NCBI RefSeq assembly: GCF_019320115.1
Contig: NC_089597.1
Location: forward strand, 117,372,000 to 117,435,999
Source of the DNA: Miscanthus floridulus
Taxonomy: Eukaryota; Streptophyta; Magnoliopsida; Poales; Poaceae
Length of the DNA: 64,000 nucleotides
Direction of reading: 5' to 3'
Made by a program: the position numbers and the translations under genes
The notes under the pieces: generated by a model
Databases searched by the model: none
What the model was told of the DNA's origin: nothing
Seen by the model: only the letters and a program-made list of their open reading frames with translations
Part shown: positions 10,955 through 23,299 of the stretch, piece by piece
Numbering within the stretch: position 1 is the stretch's first letter
Layout of the letters: every line of letters begins with the position of its first letter

Positions 10955-10967
10955 TGGTATCAGAGCT
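10955..10967 (+). other. Primer-binding site (initiator Met tRNA) of the SIRE-like element
   Basis: TTGGTATCAGAGC lies two bases after the LTR end and matches the standard plant initiator-Met tRNA 3' end complement TGGTATCAGAGC. Confidence 0.9.
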
Positions 10968-11040
10968 GGTTGGCTCACATTTGGACCTTTGGCTTAACTG
11001 CCGTTGTGCCGATGCTATTGTAGAGTGGTTGGGATAGATA

Positions 11041-13166
11041 CCGCTAGGCCTCCTCAATTTGATGGCACTAACTTCCTCTACTATAAGGCTAGAATGGCTT
11101 GCCACCTTGAGGCGGTTGATTTAGGTGTATGAAGAGTCACTCATGATGGGATGAAACCCATTAAGAATCCCGAAAAGCCCATAAAGAGTGACGAAAAAGA
11201 AATACATTTTAATGCTAGAGCTAAGAATTGCTTGTTTGAATCATTTAGCATGGATGTGTTTAACCAAGTGTTCACCTTAAATACGGCACATGAAATTTGG
11301 TTAAAACTCCAAGAGCTCCATGACGGCACAAGTAATGTCCATGAGTAACAACATTGTCTAGCTAAGCAAAATTATGATTCCTTTGCTATGAATGATGATG
11401 AGCTTGTTCATGATATGTATTCTCGATTGAATCTAATTATCAATGAGCTCCATTCAATAGGATTGTTAAAGCTAGATGATGCGGACATCATGAGGAAGAT
11501 CATCTCCATTCTACCACAAAAGAAATATGCAAGCATCATCACCATCCTTCACAACATGGAGAACTTGAGCACCATGACCCCAGGCATTGTCATTGGCAAG
11601 CTAGTGGCATTTGAAATGTCATGTAAGATGGGTCAAGGAGAAGCATCTTCATCAAGCAAAGGCAAAGCTCTCGCTTGTAGCGAGAAGAAAAAGATGAAGG
11701 GCAAGAAAGTTGAGTCAAGCTCAAGCTCAAGCTCCTCAAGTGAAGAAGAAGATGATGAGGATGACGATGATGATGAACAAGAATCAAGTGATGATGATTA
11801 ATCTTCCTCCTCCACCTCTGACCTTGATGAAGAATCAATCAAACTTATCAAAAAGGTGGAGAAGATGATCGTAAGGCTCAATGTCAAGGGTGTGCCCATC
11901 CAAATTCAAGACCTCGTTTTCACTAATCAAAGAAATGAGCAAAGAAAGAGAGGATGCTATGGATACGGCGAGTTGGGGCACTTTGTGGAAGTTTGTCCAA
12001 ACAAGCCCACACCCAAGGCAAAGAAGAAGGCATGCAAGAACAAAGCCCTTACATCAATAAGGTCATGGGATGATTCTTCAAGTGAAGAAGATCATCACAA
12101 GAGGCAAGGGCGCAAGCACTCATCATCAAGCTCTTCTTGTGTGTGCCTTATGGCATGAGGTAATAAAAGCTCATCCTCTAGTGAGAGCGATAGTGATGAT
12201 GATTTGCCTTCTTATAATACAATTGTGCAACAAAATCTTAAATATACTAAAGTTTGCACTAGTCAACAAAAGAAGCTCAAAAATTTAAAAGAAGAGCTAG
12301 GTAGTTCACAAGAAGCATACAAAAATTTGTTTGAACAATATGAAAACTTTGCAAATCTCAATGTTGAACTATCTACTAAAATTGAGCAACTTGAGGCTAG
12401 TGCAACAACAAATGCATGCACAATCAATGATGAGCAACTTTTAAAGAAAAATGAAAAATTAAAAGAAAAGTTAGCTAGCTCACAAAATGATTATCAAAGT
12501 TTGCTTGCTAAATTGGAAATCATGTGCAAACATTGTGATGAGCTAACTAATAAAGTTGCTAATCTTGAAGCCGTCAAAAATACCCCCACCAAGACATCTA
12601 AAAAGAAAAGTTCTATCATTAAAAAGGATGCCTCTACTTCTTGCAATGATTTATGTTTAGACTCACCTTTGTGCAACCAAGTTTGTGTTGAGAAAGTTGT
12701 TGTAGATACATGCACACAAGAGGTTGCAAAGGAAAATGAGCAACTCAAGCAAGAAGTAGCTCGCCTCACCAAGGACTTGACTCAAGTGAAAGGCAAGACG
12801 AAGCAAACCCAACTTCATCAAGATAACACCATCAAGGGAGTGAAGAAGCTTGATGAAGGACAAACCGTGGTTTGTTACGTATGCCACAAGGAAGGTCACA
12901 AGTCCTATGAGTGCAAGGTGAAGAATGGGGGAGAAGCAAAGAAGAAGGAGAAAAAGCAAACAAGCAAGCTCTCCAACACCTACACCAACAAGGTAGACAA
13001 GAAGGCCTCCACACCTTATCTCTTGAAGAAGAAGAAAAATGACAAGGTGGTGGCCATCAAGGTGAACAAGCAAGCCAACAATGGGGTCAAACGCTTTTGG
13101 GTGTCAAAGGAAATCATTTCAAACATGAAGAGCACCAAGAAGGTTTGGATCCCAAAAGGGAAGTGA
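11041..13166 (+). pseudogene. Gag polyprotein of the SIRE-like element, one frame with four stops
   Basis: One reading frame runs from RPPQFDGTNFLYYKARM (about 11041) to MKSTKKVWIPKGK at 13163 with only four in-frame stops, at 11130, 11346, 11799 and 12156, and no frameshift. In order it has a Gag core (to about 11650), a Ser/Asp/Glu-rich linker, a zinc knuckle whose second Cys is Tyr (CYGYGELGHFVEVC, about 11960), a coiled coil (about 12260-12500) and an intact CCHC knuckle CYVCHKEGHKSYEC (about 12870). The tail FWVSKEIISNMK normally leads into pol in SIRE-type elements, so pol is deleted. The role is RNA packaging. Confidence 0.88.
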
Positions 13167-14431
13167 GAAGTTCGTCGGAAATCAGGAAATTTGGAGACTT
13201 GGCAAAGTTTGGGTGCATTTCATGGGGTGCATCATGATGGACAAAGTCATTGCCAAGTGGGTTAGTGAATACTATGGACCCAAATTCCCCTTCCCATGTT
13301 AGGTAACTAGATGTTATTACTTTCAATTAGTTTTCATTTCAATTGGTATTGTTTTTCAATTGATACACTCTTAAAGCATCTAGTTATCTTTCATGCCTAT
13401 GTTTGCATTTACATGCTTAAATCTTCTGTCATGCATTCAATAGGTATATCATATGGTAGGCTTGCTCGGTTTAATGATCAACCCTTGGAGCAAACCTACA
13501 TGGTTTAAAATTGTTTAGGAGCATGGCTAATAGCTTGTTTTACAATTATTTATCTAATATGAACCAAAGTCCAAATTGTAGATAATCTCTCCCAAATATC
13601 ATCTTTCAAATGGTATTTTGATACTTAAATCAATGTGCACAAATTTTACAAGTGTTCAACACTTGTGTGCACAAATTTAGGGGAGCTTAATCTACAAGTT
13701 GGATGCCTTGAGACTAACACCTTTTCAAGCTTATCTTGTGTGTAGTGGTCTCATTGCAAGGAAAATGGAGTCCCCGGAGGAAAGCATTATACTTCAATTG
13801 GTAGAAATCAAATTGATTTTCATATGTGGTATTTCTAAACCGATATCACCATGTTGATCTCTCTTTGATATTTATTTGCTTTCTCCATGCATTATATAGA
13901 TTAACCTCTCTTGTGCAATAAATTGCTAATTATGCATATGCTTTGCTTTCTATCATATGTATGCATATATTTAGGGGGAGCTTAGTCTATATAAAGTGAG
14001 AGTCAAATTTTGTGATCCATTTCACTCTCTATACAAAGGATCACGAAATTTGACCCTTCCTTGTGCTACTAATGTCTTCCTTTTCGGTGTTTGATGCCAA
14101 AGGGGGAGAATTTGAAGGACCAAAGGCAAGCATCAAGTTGATGTCTACAAGTGGTAATGGTCTGAAAAAGGGAGGAAAGTGAATTATGGGTTAGTCTAAG
14201 TAATGGGAGATTTTTTTTAGAAAGCTAGGCTTTAATCCATAATATCACATGGGGACATTTGCAAGGGCAAGACAAGCTTTTAAGTAAAGTTTTAATTGGT
14301 ATCTGTCAATTAGTATCGTATAACCTTGCCCTTCGCATTGCATCCTAGCAAGTAGGTAATTTTTAACTTCCAAATTCTTATTATTTGCTTGCTTTGGTCG
14401 TGTTGTCATCAATCACCAAAAAGGGAGAGAT
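13167..14431 (+). other. 3' internal noncoding region of the SIRE-like element
   Basis: There is no coding frame. It contains repeated purine-rich words such as TTTAGGGGGAGCTTAGTCTA (about 13970) and AAAGGGGGAGAATTTG (about 14099), and ends in the polypurine tract before the 3' LTR. This spacing is usual for SIRE/Opie-type Copia elements. Confidence 0.7.
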
Positions 14432-15838
14432 TGTAAGGAAAATGGACCCTAGGCCCATTTACTTTGGATTTTGGTGTTTGATGACCAACACAACCAAATT
14501 GGACTAATGAATTTGTAAGTGTTTGTTTTGTAGTCCAATAGGGTGCAAGACGTGACTTGGATGAAGGTGATGTGATGATCCGATGATCAACACCTTAAGC
14601 AAGACCTTAGGAGCACAAGAAAAGACCCAAGATATCAAGCAAAGTCCAAGCATGAAGATAGGAACCAAACCGTATGCAAGATCGTGAAGAAACAAGCTCG
14701 TAGAGGCGACCGGACGTTGGACCAGACGCTGGAAGCACGACCGGATGCTAGACCGGTGGCTCGGCAGACAGGCGACCGAATGCAAGGACTGGACGCTGGC
14801 GGCAACCGACCGAATGCAGGAACACAGCGTCCGATCAAGTACAGAAAGGTTCTAGGGCGGCATATCTACGATTGAACGCGTCCGGTGGCAGGCGACCGGA
14901 CGCTAGCCAACGTCCGGTCAGTGTTTTTGCCGGCTCAACGTCCGGGACAACCGGACGCGTCCGGTCAGGACGATTCAGCATCCGGTCAGTAGCAGTTTCG
15001 TGGGAATTCGACTCCAACGGCTACTTTCTCAGTGGGGCTTATAAATACAACCCCCAACCAGCCATTTGAAGGAAGTGGAGCTGAGGGAACATACCAAGGG
15101 TGTTGATACACCATTTTAGTGATCTCCACTCGCATAGTGCTTAGTGTTTGATTAGGTGATTAGCGTAAGTGCTTTGCGAAGTACTTAGGTTGATTAGACC
15201 ACCGCTTATGCGCTTGCTCTAGGTTTATGCCTAGTGTTTAGTGAGGTTTGCATACCTCTTGCCACCCCGTGCTTGTGAGCACAAGTGTTGTACATCGGAA
15301 GGGCTTGAAGTCTTGCAAGATCACACCAACCGCGTTTGTGGTGTGGCCGCCACCGTGTACCGGAGGGTACAAGGCCCGTGGCGTTTTGGCCAGAAGCTTG
15401 ATAGTGAAGATGGCGGGGAGCATCCGGGAGAGGCTTGCCGAGAGGCACATCGGAGACCCACTTGCGTGTGGAGAAGGCCCGAGGCTATCCACGGAGTTAC
15501 CCGACCAGGAGCTTGGCCCTTGTGAGAGATTCCTTGCGAGGGGCTCCAACGAGGACTAGGGGGAAGCTTGCGCGCTTCTCGATACCTCGGTAAAAATACT
15601 AGAGTCGTCGACGGAAGTTTGCATATCTCTACCTTGCTCTTTACCTTCTGCATTTACATTGATTACATTACTACATTTGCGGTAGAGATAGCAACACACT
15701 AGCAAAACCATAATTGTACATCTAGATAGTTTATCTATTGCATAGGTTTTTCTAGGATTTGAAAAGGAGGCCATAGTTTAGAGTTAGATTTTTAGGTTGC
15801 CTAATTCAGCCCCCCTCTTCGGCGTCACGGTCCATTCA
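14432..15838 (+). repeat. 3' LTR of the SIRE-like element
   Basis: It starts TGTAAGGAAAATGGACCC and ends ACGGTCCATTCA, followed by the AGTTG duplication. It differs from the 5' LTR by scattered substitutions and a short extra segment near 14725-14740 (GAAGCACGACCGGATGC). Confidence 0.93.
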
Positions 15839-16873
15839 AGTTGGAGGCCCATTAGTAACCCTAAGCCTTGTCTAATTCGGATCCAATCCAAACTAGGCTT
15901 CCGGCCCCTTAAGCGTGCGACCCTATGGGTTCACGCACATATAGACATAGCCTGAGTACTCCTACTCGGCCATTAGTTGATAGCGGCCTCTAGCAAGGCA
16001 TGTCAACTCCTATGCGTATGCAAAGATCATATCAGATGAACCACCACAAAACCACATACTTGTTATTCCCTTGCCACACGATATTTGGTCCAACTCATAG
16101 GTTAACACTTAACCCAAGCACGGCCATGCATTTCTTGATCTAATCATTAGAGTGATCCAGTGATATCTCTCTCATATATAGAGAGGGGCAAATTCCATCT
16201 TGAATGTCTATGTCTCAAAGTATGTTTCCCGACAAACCCGAAAACCACCTTTATAACTACCCTATTACGGAGTAGCATTTGATAGTCCCTGAGTAGGTTG
16301 TTTCACATCTTGAATACATACAACAATCTCAGGTCTAAGGACATAACGTACATGATGTGAATAGAGATAATAACGACATCTCACGTTGGGTCAGTCCAGC
16401 CCCATGTCATACATGTGCCCACATTATTAGTTTGACATCTCCATGTCAATGACTTGTGAAACATAGTCATCAACTAATAATATGTTGATCCATTATTCAT
16501 GTGTGTTCACACACGAACTCTGACCAAGGACAACATTAGAATAACCATTCAAGTAAAAGAGTTTCACAAACAATTCACATAATTGCTAATCGATACATGT
16601 TGTCTTTAATGGAAATTCAATGAACTCATAATATATCATGGATACAAGGCAATATAATCATCTCTATGATTATCTCTAGGGCATACTCCTAACAATCTCC
16701 CACTTGCACTAGAGTTAATCTTGAAGATATCTAATACCCATAGCTCTTATGTGCGCCTCATGCTTAGGCTGTGGAAGAGCCTTTGTCAAAGGATCTGCAA
16801 CATTCAAATCTGTGTGTATCTTGCACATCTTGATTTCATCTCGTCTAACGAACTCTCAAATGAGGTGAAATTT

Positions 16874-17300
16874 CTACAGTACATGTTTGCTCTTTTGGTG
16901 ATTCCTTGGCTCCTTAGCCTGCGCAATTGCCCCATTGTTGTCACAATGTAGATTCAATGGGCTGGACGTATTCAGAAACACACCAAGTTCAATGAGGAAC
17001 CTCCTCATCCAAACACCTTCCTTCATAGCTCCAGAAGCTGCAATGTACTCGGCCTCTATTGTAGAATCGGTCACCATCTCCTGCTTGGAACTTTTCCAAC
17101 TTACAGCACCACCATTTATTAGTGAACACAAAACCTTGATTGAGACTGTGAATCATCCGTGTTAGTTTGAAAGCTCAGCATCGGTGTAACCATTTACAAC
17201 GAGCTCCTCCTCACCTCCATAGATTAGGAACACATCTTTAGTCCTTCTCAAGTACTTAAGAATGTTTTTAACAAGTGTCTAGTGACTCTCTCCTAGATCA
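16874..17300 (-). pseudogene. RNase H domain of the minus-strand Copia
   Basis: The minus-strand frame gives AVSWKSSKQEMVTDSTIEAE then YIAASGAMKEGVWMRRFL and LHCDNNGAIAQAKEP, the Ty1-type RNase H with its SSKQ, EAEYIA and CDN motifs. The upstream part to about 17300 is frame-broken. The upstream junction with the RT is degraded. Confidence 0.85.
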
Positions 17301-17439
17301 GCTTGGTACCTGCTCGCAACACTTAGAGCATATGAGACATCTGGGCGAGTACATATCATGGCATACATGATGGAACCAACTACCGAGGCATATGGAACCT
17401 TACTCATGCGCTTTCCGCTCATCAGCTGTCGAAGGACTA

Positions 17440-18390
17440 CTATTTATCGCTAAAGCGCATACCATGTGACATAGGCAAGAACCCTTTCTTGGACTGTTCC
17501 ATGTTGAATCGTTTCAACACCTTGTCATTGTACATATCTTGGCTTAATCCTATAAGCCTCTTCGATCTATCTCTATAGATCTTGATGCCCAAAATAAATG
17601 CTGCTTCTCCTAAATCCTTCATAGAAAAACTATCATTCAATGATGTCTTTACAGATTGCAACATAGGAATGTCATTCCCAATCAATAATATGTCATCCAC
17701 ATACAAGATCAGAAATACAACAGCGCTCCCACTTTCCTTCTTGTAAACACAAGGTTCTTCATTCTGACGGAAGCCAAACCCTTTGACCACTTCATCAAAA
17801 TGAATGTTCCAACTCCGAGATGCTTGCTTTAACCCATAAATGGATTTCTGAAGCCTGCATATTTTTCCAGCATTTTTTGGATCAACAAAACCTTCGGGCT
17901 GTATCATATACACGTCCTCATTCAAATTTCCATTTAGAAAGGTTGTTTTAACATCCATCTGCCATATCTCATAATCGAAATAAGCAGCTATTGCTAGAAT
18001 GATCCGGATAGATTTAAGCATCGCTACCGGCGAGAAAGTCTTGTCGTAGTCAATTCCTTGAACTTGCCGAAAACCCTTTGCAACAAGTCGAGCTTTATAG
18101 ATGTGAACATTTCCATCCATATTCCTTTTTCTTTTTATAGATCCATTTGCACTCTATGGGTCTAACCCCATTAGGCGGGTCAACCAAGTTCCAAACTTGA
18201 TTGTTTCCCATGGAATCTATCTCAAATCTCATGGCACTTTGCCATTTCTCAGAATCTAGGTCCATCATTGCTTCCGCATAAGTCACAGGTTCGTCATCAT
18301 CTAACAATAATAAATCCCCACGCAACTCATGGATTCTTGCTGACCTTCGTGGTTGTGGCGGTGTTTCTATTGCCACGGGCATCTCAACTT
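17440..18390 (-). pseudogene. Reverse transcriptase of the minus-strand Copia
   Basis: Two overlapping frames (18382-18095 and 18120-17440) together give the RT. The N-terminal part ends MGNNQVWNLVDPP and CKWIYKKK. After a shift come YKARLVAKGFRQVQGIDYDK, the QMDVKTTFLNG motif, KSIYGLKQASRSWN, and the catalytic YVDD in LILYVDDILLIGND. The region is complete enough for lineage typing but frameshifted, so inactive. Confidence 0.9.
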
Positions 18391-18449
18391 GTTCTGCTAC
18401 ATTAGCATCACTCGTAGAGTCCTTCCCAACTGGCTCATCTTGAACTTCT

Positions 18450-19583
18450 TCAAGATACGCCTTCTATCCACTTTTCTCTCTTTTGAGAAACTCTTTCTCT
18501 AAGAAAACACCGTTCCGAGCAACAAACACTTTGCCATCTGATCGGTTGTAGAAGTAATACCCTAAAGTTTCCTTTGGATATCCCACTGAAAAAACATTTG
18601 TCTGATTTGGGTGTTAGTTTATCTGACATAAGTCGTTTGACATAAACTTCACAACCCCAAATTTTTAGAAAAGACAAACTGGGACTCTTACCAATCCACA
18701 TCTCATGTGGTGTCTTAACTACTGACTTAGATGGTACCCTATTCAATGTGAAAGCGGCTGTTTCTAGAGTGTATCCCCAAAATGATAATGGTAGGTCTGA
18801 CTGGCTCATCATAGATCGAACCATGTCCAACAAAGTCTGATTACGTCGCTCGGACATGCCATTTCTCTGAGGCATTCCAGGTGGCATAAGCTGTGGAACA
18901 ATTCCGCAACTCTTTAGATGATTGCTAAACTCGTGGCTCAAATATTCGCCTCCACGATCAGATCGCAAAGCCTTAATTTTCTTGCCACTGTTGATTCTCT
19001 ACTTCACTCTGAAACTCCTTGAACTTTTCAAATGTCTCAGACTTATGTTTCATTAAGTAGACATAGCCATATCTACTAAAGTCATCAGTGAAGGTTATGA
19101 AGTATTGGAATCCGCCTCTTGCTGTCGTACTCATTGGTCCGCACACATCAGTATGTATGAGTTCCTAGCCAGTCTGCTGCCCTCTCAGGAAAACCTAGTG
19201 AAAGGCATCTTGGTCATCTTGCCCAGCAGGCAAGCCTCACATGTCTCGTATGATTCAAAATCTAACGAAGTTAAACGCCCATCAGAATAGAGCCTCTTCA
19301 TGCGATTCTCACTTATATGACCTAAACGACAATGCCACATATAGGTAGGACTTAACTCATTAAGCCGAGGCCTTTTAGCACTTATATTACAGATAGGAGC
19401 ATCTTCAAGATTTAAAATAAATAACCCATTCACAGTGGATGCAGAAGCCACAAACATGTCATTTTTAGAGATCACACAACCATTGTCTTTACTCACAAAT
19501 GAATAACCATCCTTCATCAAACATGAAGGTGACACAATATTTTGACTTAAACTAGGAACAAAATAACAATTATTCAAATCCAT
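18450..19583 (-). pseudogene. GAG-pre-integrase and integrase of the minus-strand Copia
   Basis: In the minus-strand direction there is the pre-integrase zinc finger (MWHCRLGHISENRMKRL then CEACLLGKMTK, about 19345-19200), then an integrase core with HTDVCGP and FITFTDDFSRYGY in broken frames. A later frame has the DRGGEYLS and PQRNGMSERRNQTLLDMVRS motifs (18960-18810). Several stops and shifts make it a pseudogene. Confidence 0.85.
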
Positions 19584-19859
19584 AATAAATCCTGACGGGA
19601 GGATGGAGTTGCATCATCTCGACGTTCAACGCAGCAACTCTTGCATTATTGCCCACACGGAAATCAACTTCTCCCTTTTCCACGCTTCTAGTTCTTATCA
19701 TTCCCTGCATCGTATTGCAAATATGAGCAACCAATCTGGTATCAAATACCCAAGAATTAATATAAGAATTAGTAAGGAAAATGTCTGTAACATAAACAAC
19801 AAGTGTACAAGCTGCGGGAGTACCTTTACTGCCGCTGATCCTTTATGGATTCTAGGTAA

Positions 19860-20669
19860 AGCTTGCAGTTCCTCTTCCTAGTGACCTTTCCCATGACAAT
19901 GAAAGCACTCAGCATCAGCAGGTGGTCCAGCCTTGGGTGTAGGTGGGTTTGGCTTAGAGATCTCATCTTTAGCCTTGCCCTTTTTCTTCTTCCAAGAATT
20001 GCCCTTCTTCTTAAACTTAGGCTTGTTTTGGACCGCCATCACATGGCTACTGCCAGCACCTTTCTTGATGTCAACCTCTACTGTTTTAAGCATGCCACAT
20101 AACTCATTCAAGCCCTTCTCCGCCCCATGCATATGGTAGTTCGCGACAAAATTTCCATAGCTAGGTGGAAGAGACGCGAGAATAAAATCAGTAGCTAATT
20201 TAGGGCCAATTGGGAAGCCCAGCTTCTCCAACCTCTGAGTGTAACCAACCACTTTGATCACATGTGGCCCAACTGCTGCGCCCTCTGCTAGCTTGGTTTT
20301 AGCAAAAGCCTTTGAGACATTGAACCTTTTAGTCCTGGCTTGAGTCTAGAACATATCATTGAGCGCCACGATCATATCGTGCGCTGCATGGTTATTGTCA
20401 AACTGCAACTATAGATCTGGTTCCATACAAGCAAGCATAAGGCAACTCACTTCAAGATCAGCATCACATGCTCTCTTGTAAGCGTTTTTCTCTACAGCAG
20501 GTGCATTATCAGCAGGCTCATCTGGTAATGGGGTGTCTAGAATTTCTTCCTTTTTCTCTACCCTGAGAACAATTCTCAGGTTGCAGATCCAATCCGCATA
20601 GTTTATTCCATTCAACTTATCTTTCTCAAGAATTGAACGCAAAGTAAATGGTTGATTGCTAGGTGCCAT
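19860..20669 (-). pseudogene. Gag of the minus-strand Copia
   Basis: ATG at 20669 gives MAPSNQPFTLRSILEKDKLN, the usual start of this Copia gag type. Two in-frame TAG codons replace glutamines (DL-stop-LQF and MF-stop-TQA). The frame at 20261 continues to a zinc knuckle CFHCHGKGH near 19880. Both nonsense changes fit CAG to TAG mutation. Confidence 0.88.
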
Positions 20670-22031
20670 TTATCTACAACAAAAGTAATGCAAAATACTA
20701 AGACAATGTATCCAAGATAGAGTAAACAATATTAAAACTTTAATATAATCTACTCCCACTAAAATCAATATCCCTGTATTGAAACTTAGTGATTCAAGAC
20801 CCATAACTAACAAGTCTACTAGTGAGCTTTAGCATCACCGCTAGAAGACATGGTAGATTGGTAAGCAACTCTTTGCTAATCATATCACATATGACTCTTG
20901 TTGTTGGGTAGCATCTCTATGCTTTGGTGCCCAACTACTCATGCTCCAAGGTCCCTAACCGTTAGGATGACCTTGTTCAAGTAACCAACCCTTCTGCTGT
21001 AAGTATCTGATATGAACCTGTCTAGTCAAGGAAAACCAGTGGCACCCTAATTTCATAGACCCACCACCGATTGTACAAAACACCTGACAGTGCAAGGTTT
21101 GGGGAAGCATTTTAACTTAAACATTGCCGAGGGATCGTTCTACTTCACCATCGCATGTAGACAAAAACATTATCGCACGTGAAAGTAGAATATAGTAAGA
21201 ACGGCATTAACACAGAGATATGACATGGTATAGCCCAATGTTCCTTTGGGGATCTCCATCTCCATTTAACTATTCCTCATGATGATCTCCATCTCCATGA
21301 TCCATGTATGCCATCCTTCAGTGATGAGTCCACCAAGACTAGCTATCACTAATGCAAGGCAGTGAAAAAGATTACATAGTCGCGGATAGGATCATCACAG
21401 TTTGGCACGCAGGCCATTACATCAATTTGACAATATCTTAGTGGCTCTGGCCATATTGTCATACTCATGACATGCAAGTCATGAATTAATTACATACATG
21501 CATCACATACACATAAGGGCTATACCAGTCACAAATTCCTACAAAATAGAGTTAACCGATTCCGACGTCTAATCTTAAAACGCCGAAAACACCATCTTTC
21601 TAGCCTTTTTTCGCAAATCTAATTTCACCAAAACTAGCAAAGCCAGTAAGAATCGGATGTAAAATTTTTTTCTCTACAATTTTCATATAGAATTCGTCTC
21701 AATCTGAGGTCGTATGCAAAAGTTATGGCTGTTTTACCGAACAACACTTTTTCTTGCACCCCGGTGCCTAGCAGTAGATCCAATCTATCACCGTTGCGCA
21801 TCACATGCGCTTGGCACTTGACCTAGGTTCAATTCGATCAATCTGATTGATCTCTATCTTGCCATGACTAGATTTACATGTATCACTTAACTCGGATGGC
21901 GGAATTCTGACCGGTACGAGTAGGTCGTTACAAGACCAACACGGTAAAAACATGAACCATGATCAGAGACTCATCTACAACTGACGCATATCTCCATACG
22001 CACTCATCTGAACCTATAACGATGTAGTAAC
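20670..22031 (-). other. 5' leader of the minus-strand Copia
   Basis: This noncoding internal region lies between the primer site and the gag start. No supported frame is seen on either strand. Its length is about 1.36 kb. Confidence 0.65.
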
Positions 22032-22044
22032 GGCTCTGATACCA
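22032..22044 (-). other. Primer-binding site of the minus-strand Copia
   Basis: The plus strand reads GGCTCTGATACCA, so the minus strand reads TGGTATCAGAGCC, the initiator-Met tRNA primer site, next to the LTR boundary at 22046. Confidence 0.92.
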
Positions 22045-22045
22045 C

Positions 22046-23299
22046 TGTAGGGTTATGAGGATGCTACGCTAGCTAGAAAACAAAAATTTCGACCTCATAA
22101 ACCAAGATCTACTGCTAGTTATAGATCACGGGATTACCACTAGACGCGCAGGTGCAGCGGAAGCGACTCGATGTAGTCAAACACATCGTAGCAGTGCTGT
22201 GCAGTTGCGAGGTCGTCCAGTCCGTCCCGTCCCCTTCGTATGGTTCATCCTTGTGCTCCAGATGCAGCACCTTCGAGGTATCCACACATACAGGGAGGAA
22301 GCGTTGCGCCTCCGGACTGCTAGGTCCATGAGGAACAGCAGGTGCAGGGCGTAGGATGGGAGGCGGCGGCTGCCAAAAGGCATGGATTGATTTGCCCCAT
22401 TGCCCCACCCCACATATTTATAGGCATCCCTAATGAGCTCCCAAGTTGGAGGCCCATTAGTAACCCTAAGCCTTGTCTAATTCGGATCCAATCCGAACTA
22501 GGCTTCCAGCCCCTTAAGCGTGCGACCCTATGGGTTCACGCACACATAGACATGGCCCGAGTACTCCTACTTGGCCATTAGTTGATAGCGGCCTCTAGCA
22601 AGGCATGTCAACTCCTATGCGTATGCAAAGATCATATCAGACGAATCACCACAAAACCACATACTTGTTATTCCCTTGCCACACGATATTTGGTCCAACT
22701 CATAGGTTAACACTTAACCCAAGCACGGCCATGCATTTCTTGATCTAATCATTAGAGTGATCCAGTGATATCTCTCTCATATATAGAGAGGGGCAAATTC
22801 CATCTTGAATGTCTATGTCTCAAAGTATGTTTCCCGACAAACCCGAAAACCACCTTTATAACTACCCTGTTACGGAGTAGCATTTGATAGTCCCTGAGTA
22901 GGTTGTTTCACATCTTGAATACATACAACAATCTCAGGTCTAAGGACATAACGTACATGATGTGAATAGAGATAATAACGACATCTCACGTTGGGTCAGT
23001 CCAGCCCCATGTCATACATGTGCCCACATTATTAGTTTGACATCTCCATGTCAATGACTTGTGAAACATAGTCATCAACTAATAATATGCTGATCCATTA
23101 TTCATGTGTGTTCACACACGAACTCTGACCAAGGACAACATTAGAATAACCATTCAAGTAAAAGAGTTTCACAAACAATTCACATAATTGCTAATCGATA
23201 CATGTTGTCTTTAATGGAAATTCAATGAACTCATAATATATCATGGATACAAGGCAATATAATCATCTCTATGATTATCTCTAGGGCATACTCCTAACA
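22046..23299 (-). repeat. 5' LTR of the minus-strand Copia (uninterrupted)
   Basis: It is nearly identical to the split copy at 9166-16694. On the plus strand it starts TGTAGGGTTATGAGG and ends ATACTCCTAACA, followed by the CTTGC duplication. It preserves the empty site where the SIRE-like element inserted in the other LTR. Confidence 0.95.

Larger units (their letters stand above)
9566..15838 (+). mobile_element. SIRE-like Copia derivative, gag only (non-autonomous)
   Basis: Two LTRs of about 1.4 kb flank a 3.5-kb internal region. AGTTG target duplications lie at 9561-9565 and 15839-15843. Primer site TTGGTATCAGAGC follows the 5' LTR, and AAAAAGGGAGAGA precedes the 3' LTR. Only a gag-like polyprotein is present, with no integrase, RT or RNase H. 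It is the innermost and thus youngest element of the nest. It would need a full-length relative to move. Confidence 0.92.
9166..16694 (-). repeat. 3' LTR of the minus-strand Copia (interrupted 9566-15843)
   Basis: On the plus strand it starts TGTAGGGTTATGAGG and ends ATACTCCTAACA. The pieces 9166-9565 and 15844-16694 join at AGTTG, the target duplication of the inserted SIRE-like element. The uninterrupted counterpart at 22046-23299 shows the unsplit site (CCCAAGTTGGAGGCCC at about 22441). The polypurine tract, read on the minus strand, is AAGTGGGAGAT next to 16694. Confidence 0.92.
9166..23299 (-). mobile_element. Copia LTR retrotransposon, minus strand, nested in the Gypsy LTR
   Basis: It is bounded by CTTGC target duplications at 9161-9165 and 23300-23304. 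Two LTRs of about 1.25 kb lie at 9166-16694 (split by another element) and 22046-23299. On the minus strand the order is LTR, initiator-Met primer site, gag, integrase, RT, RNase H, polypurine tract, LTR, which is the Copia order. All reading frames are broken by stops or shifts, so it is defective. Confidence 0.93.
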
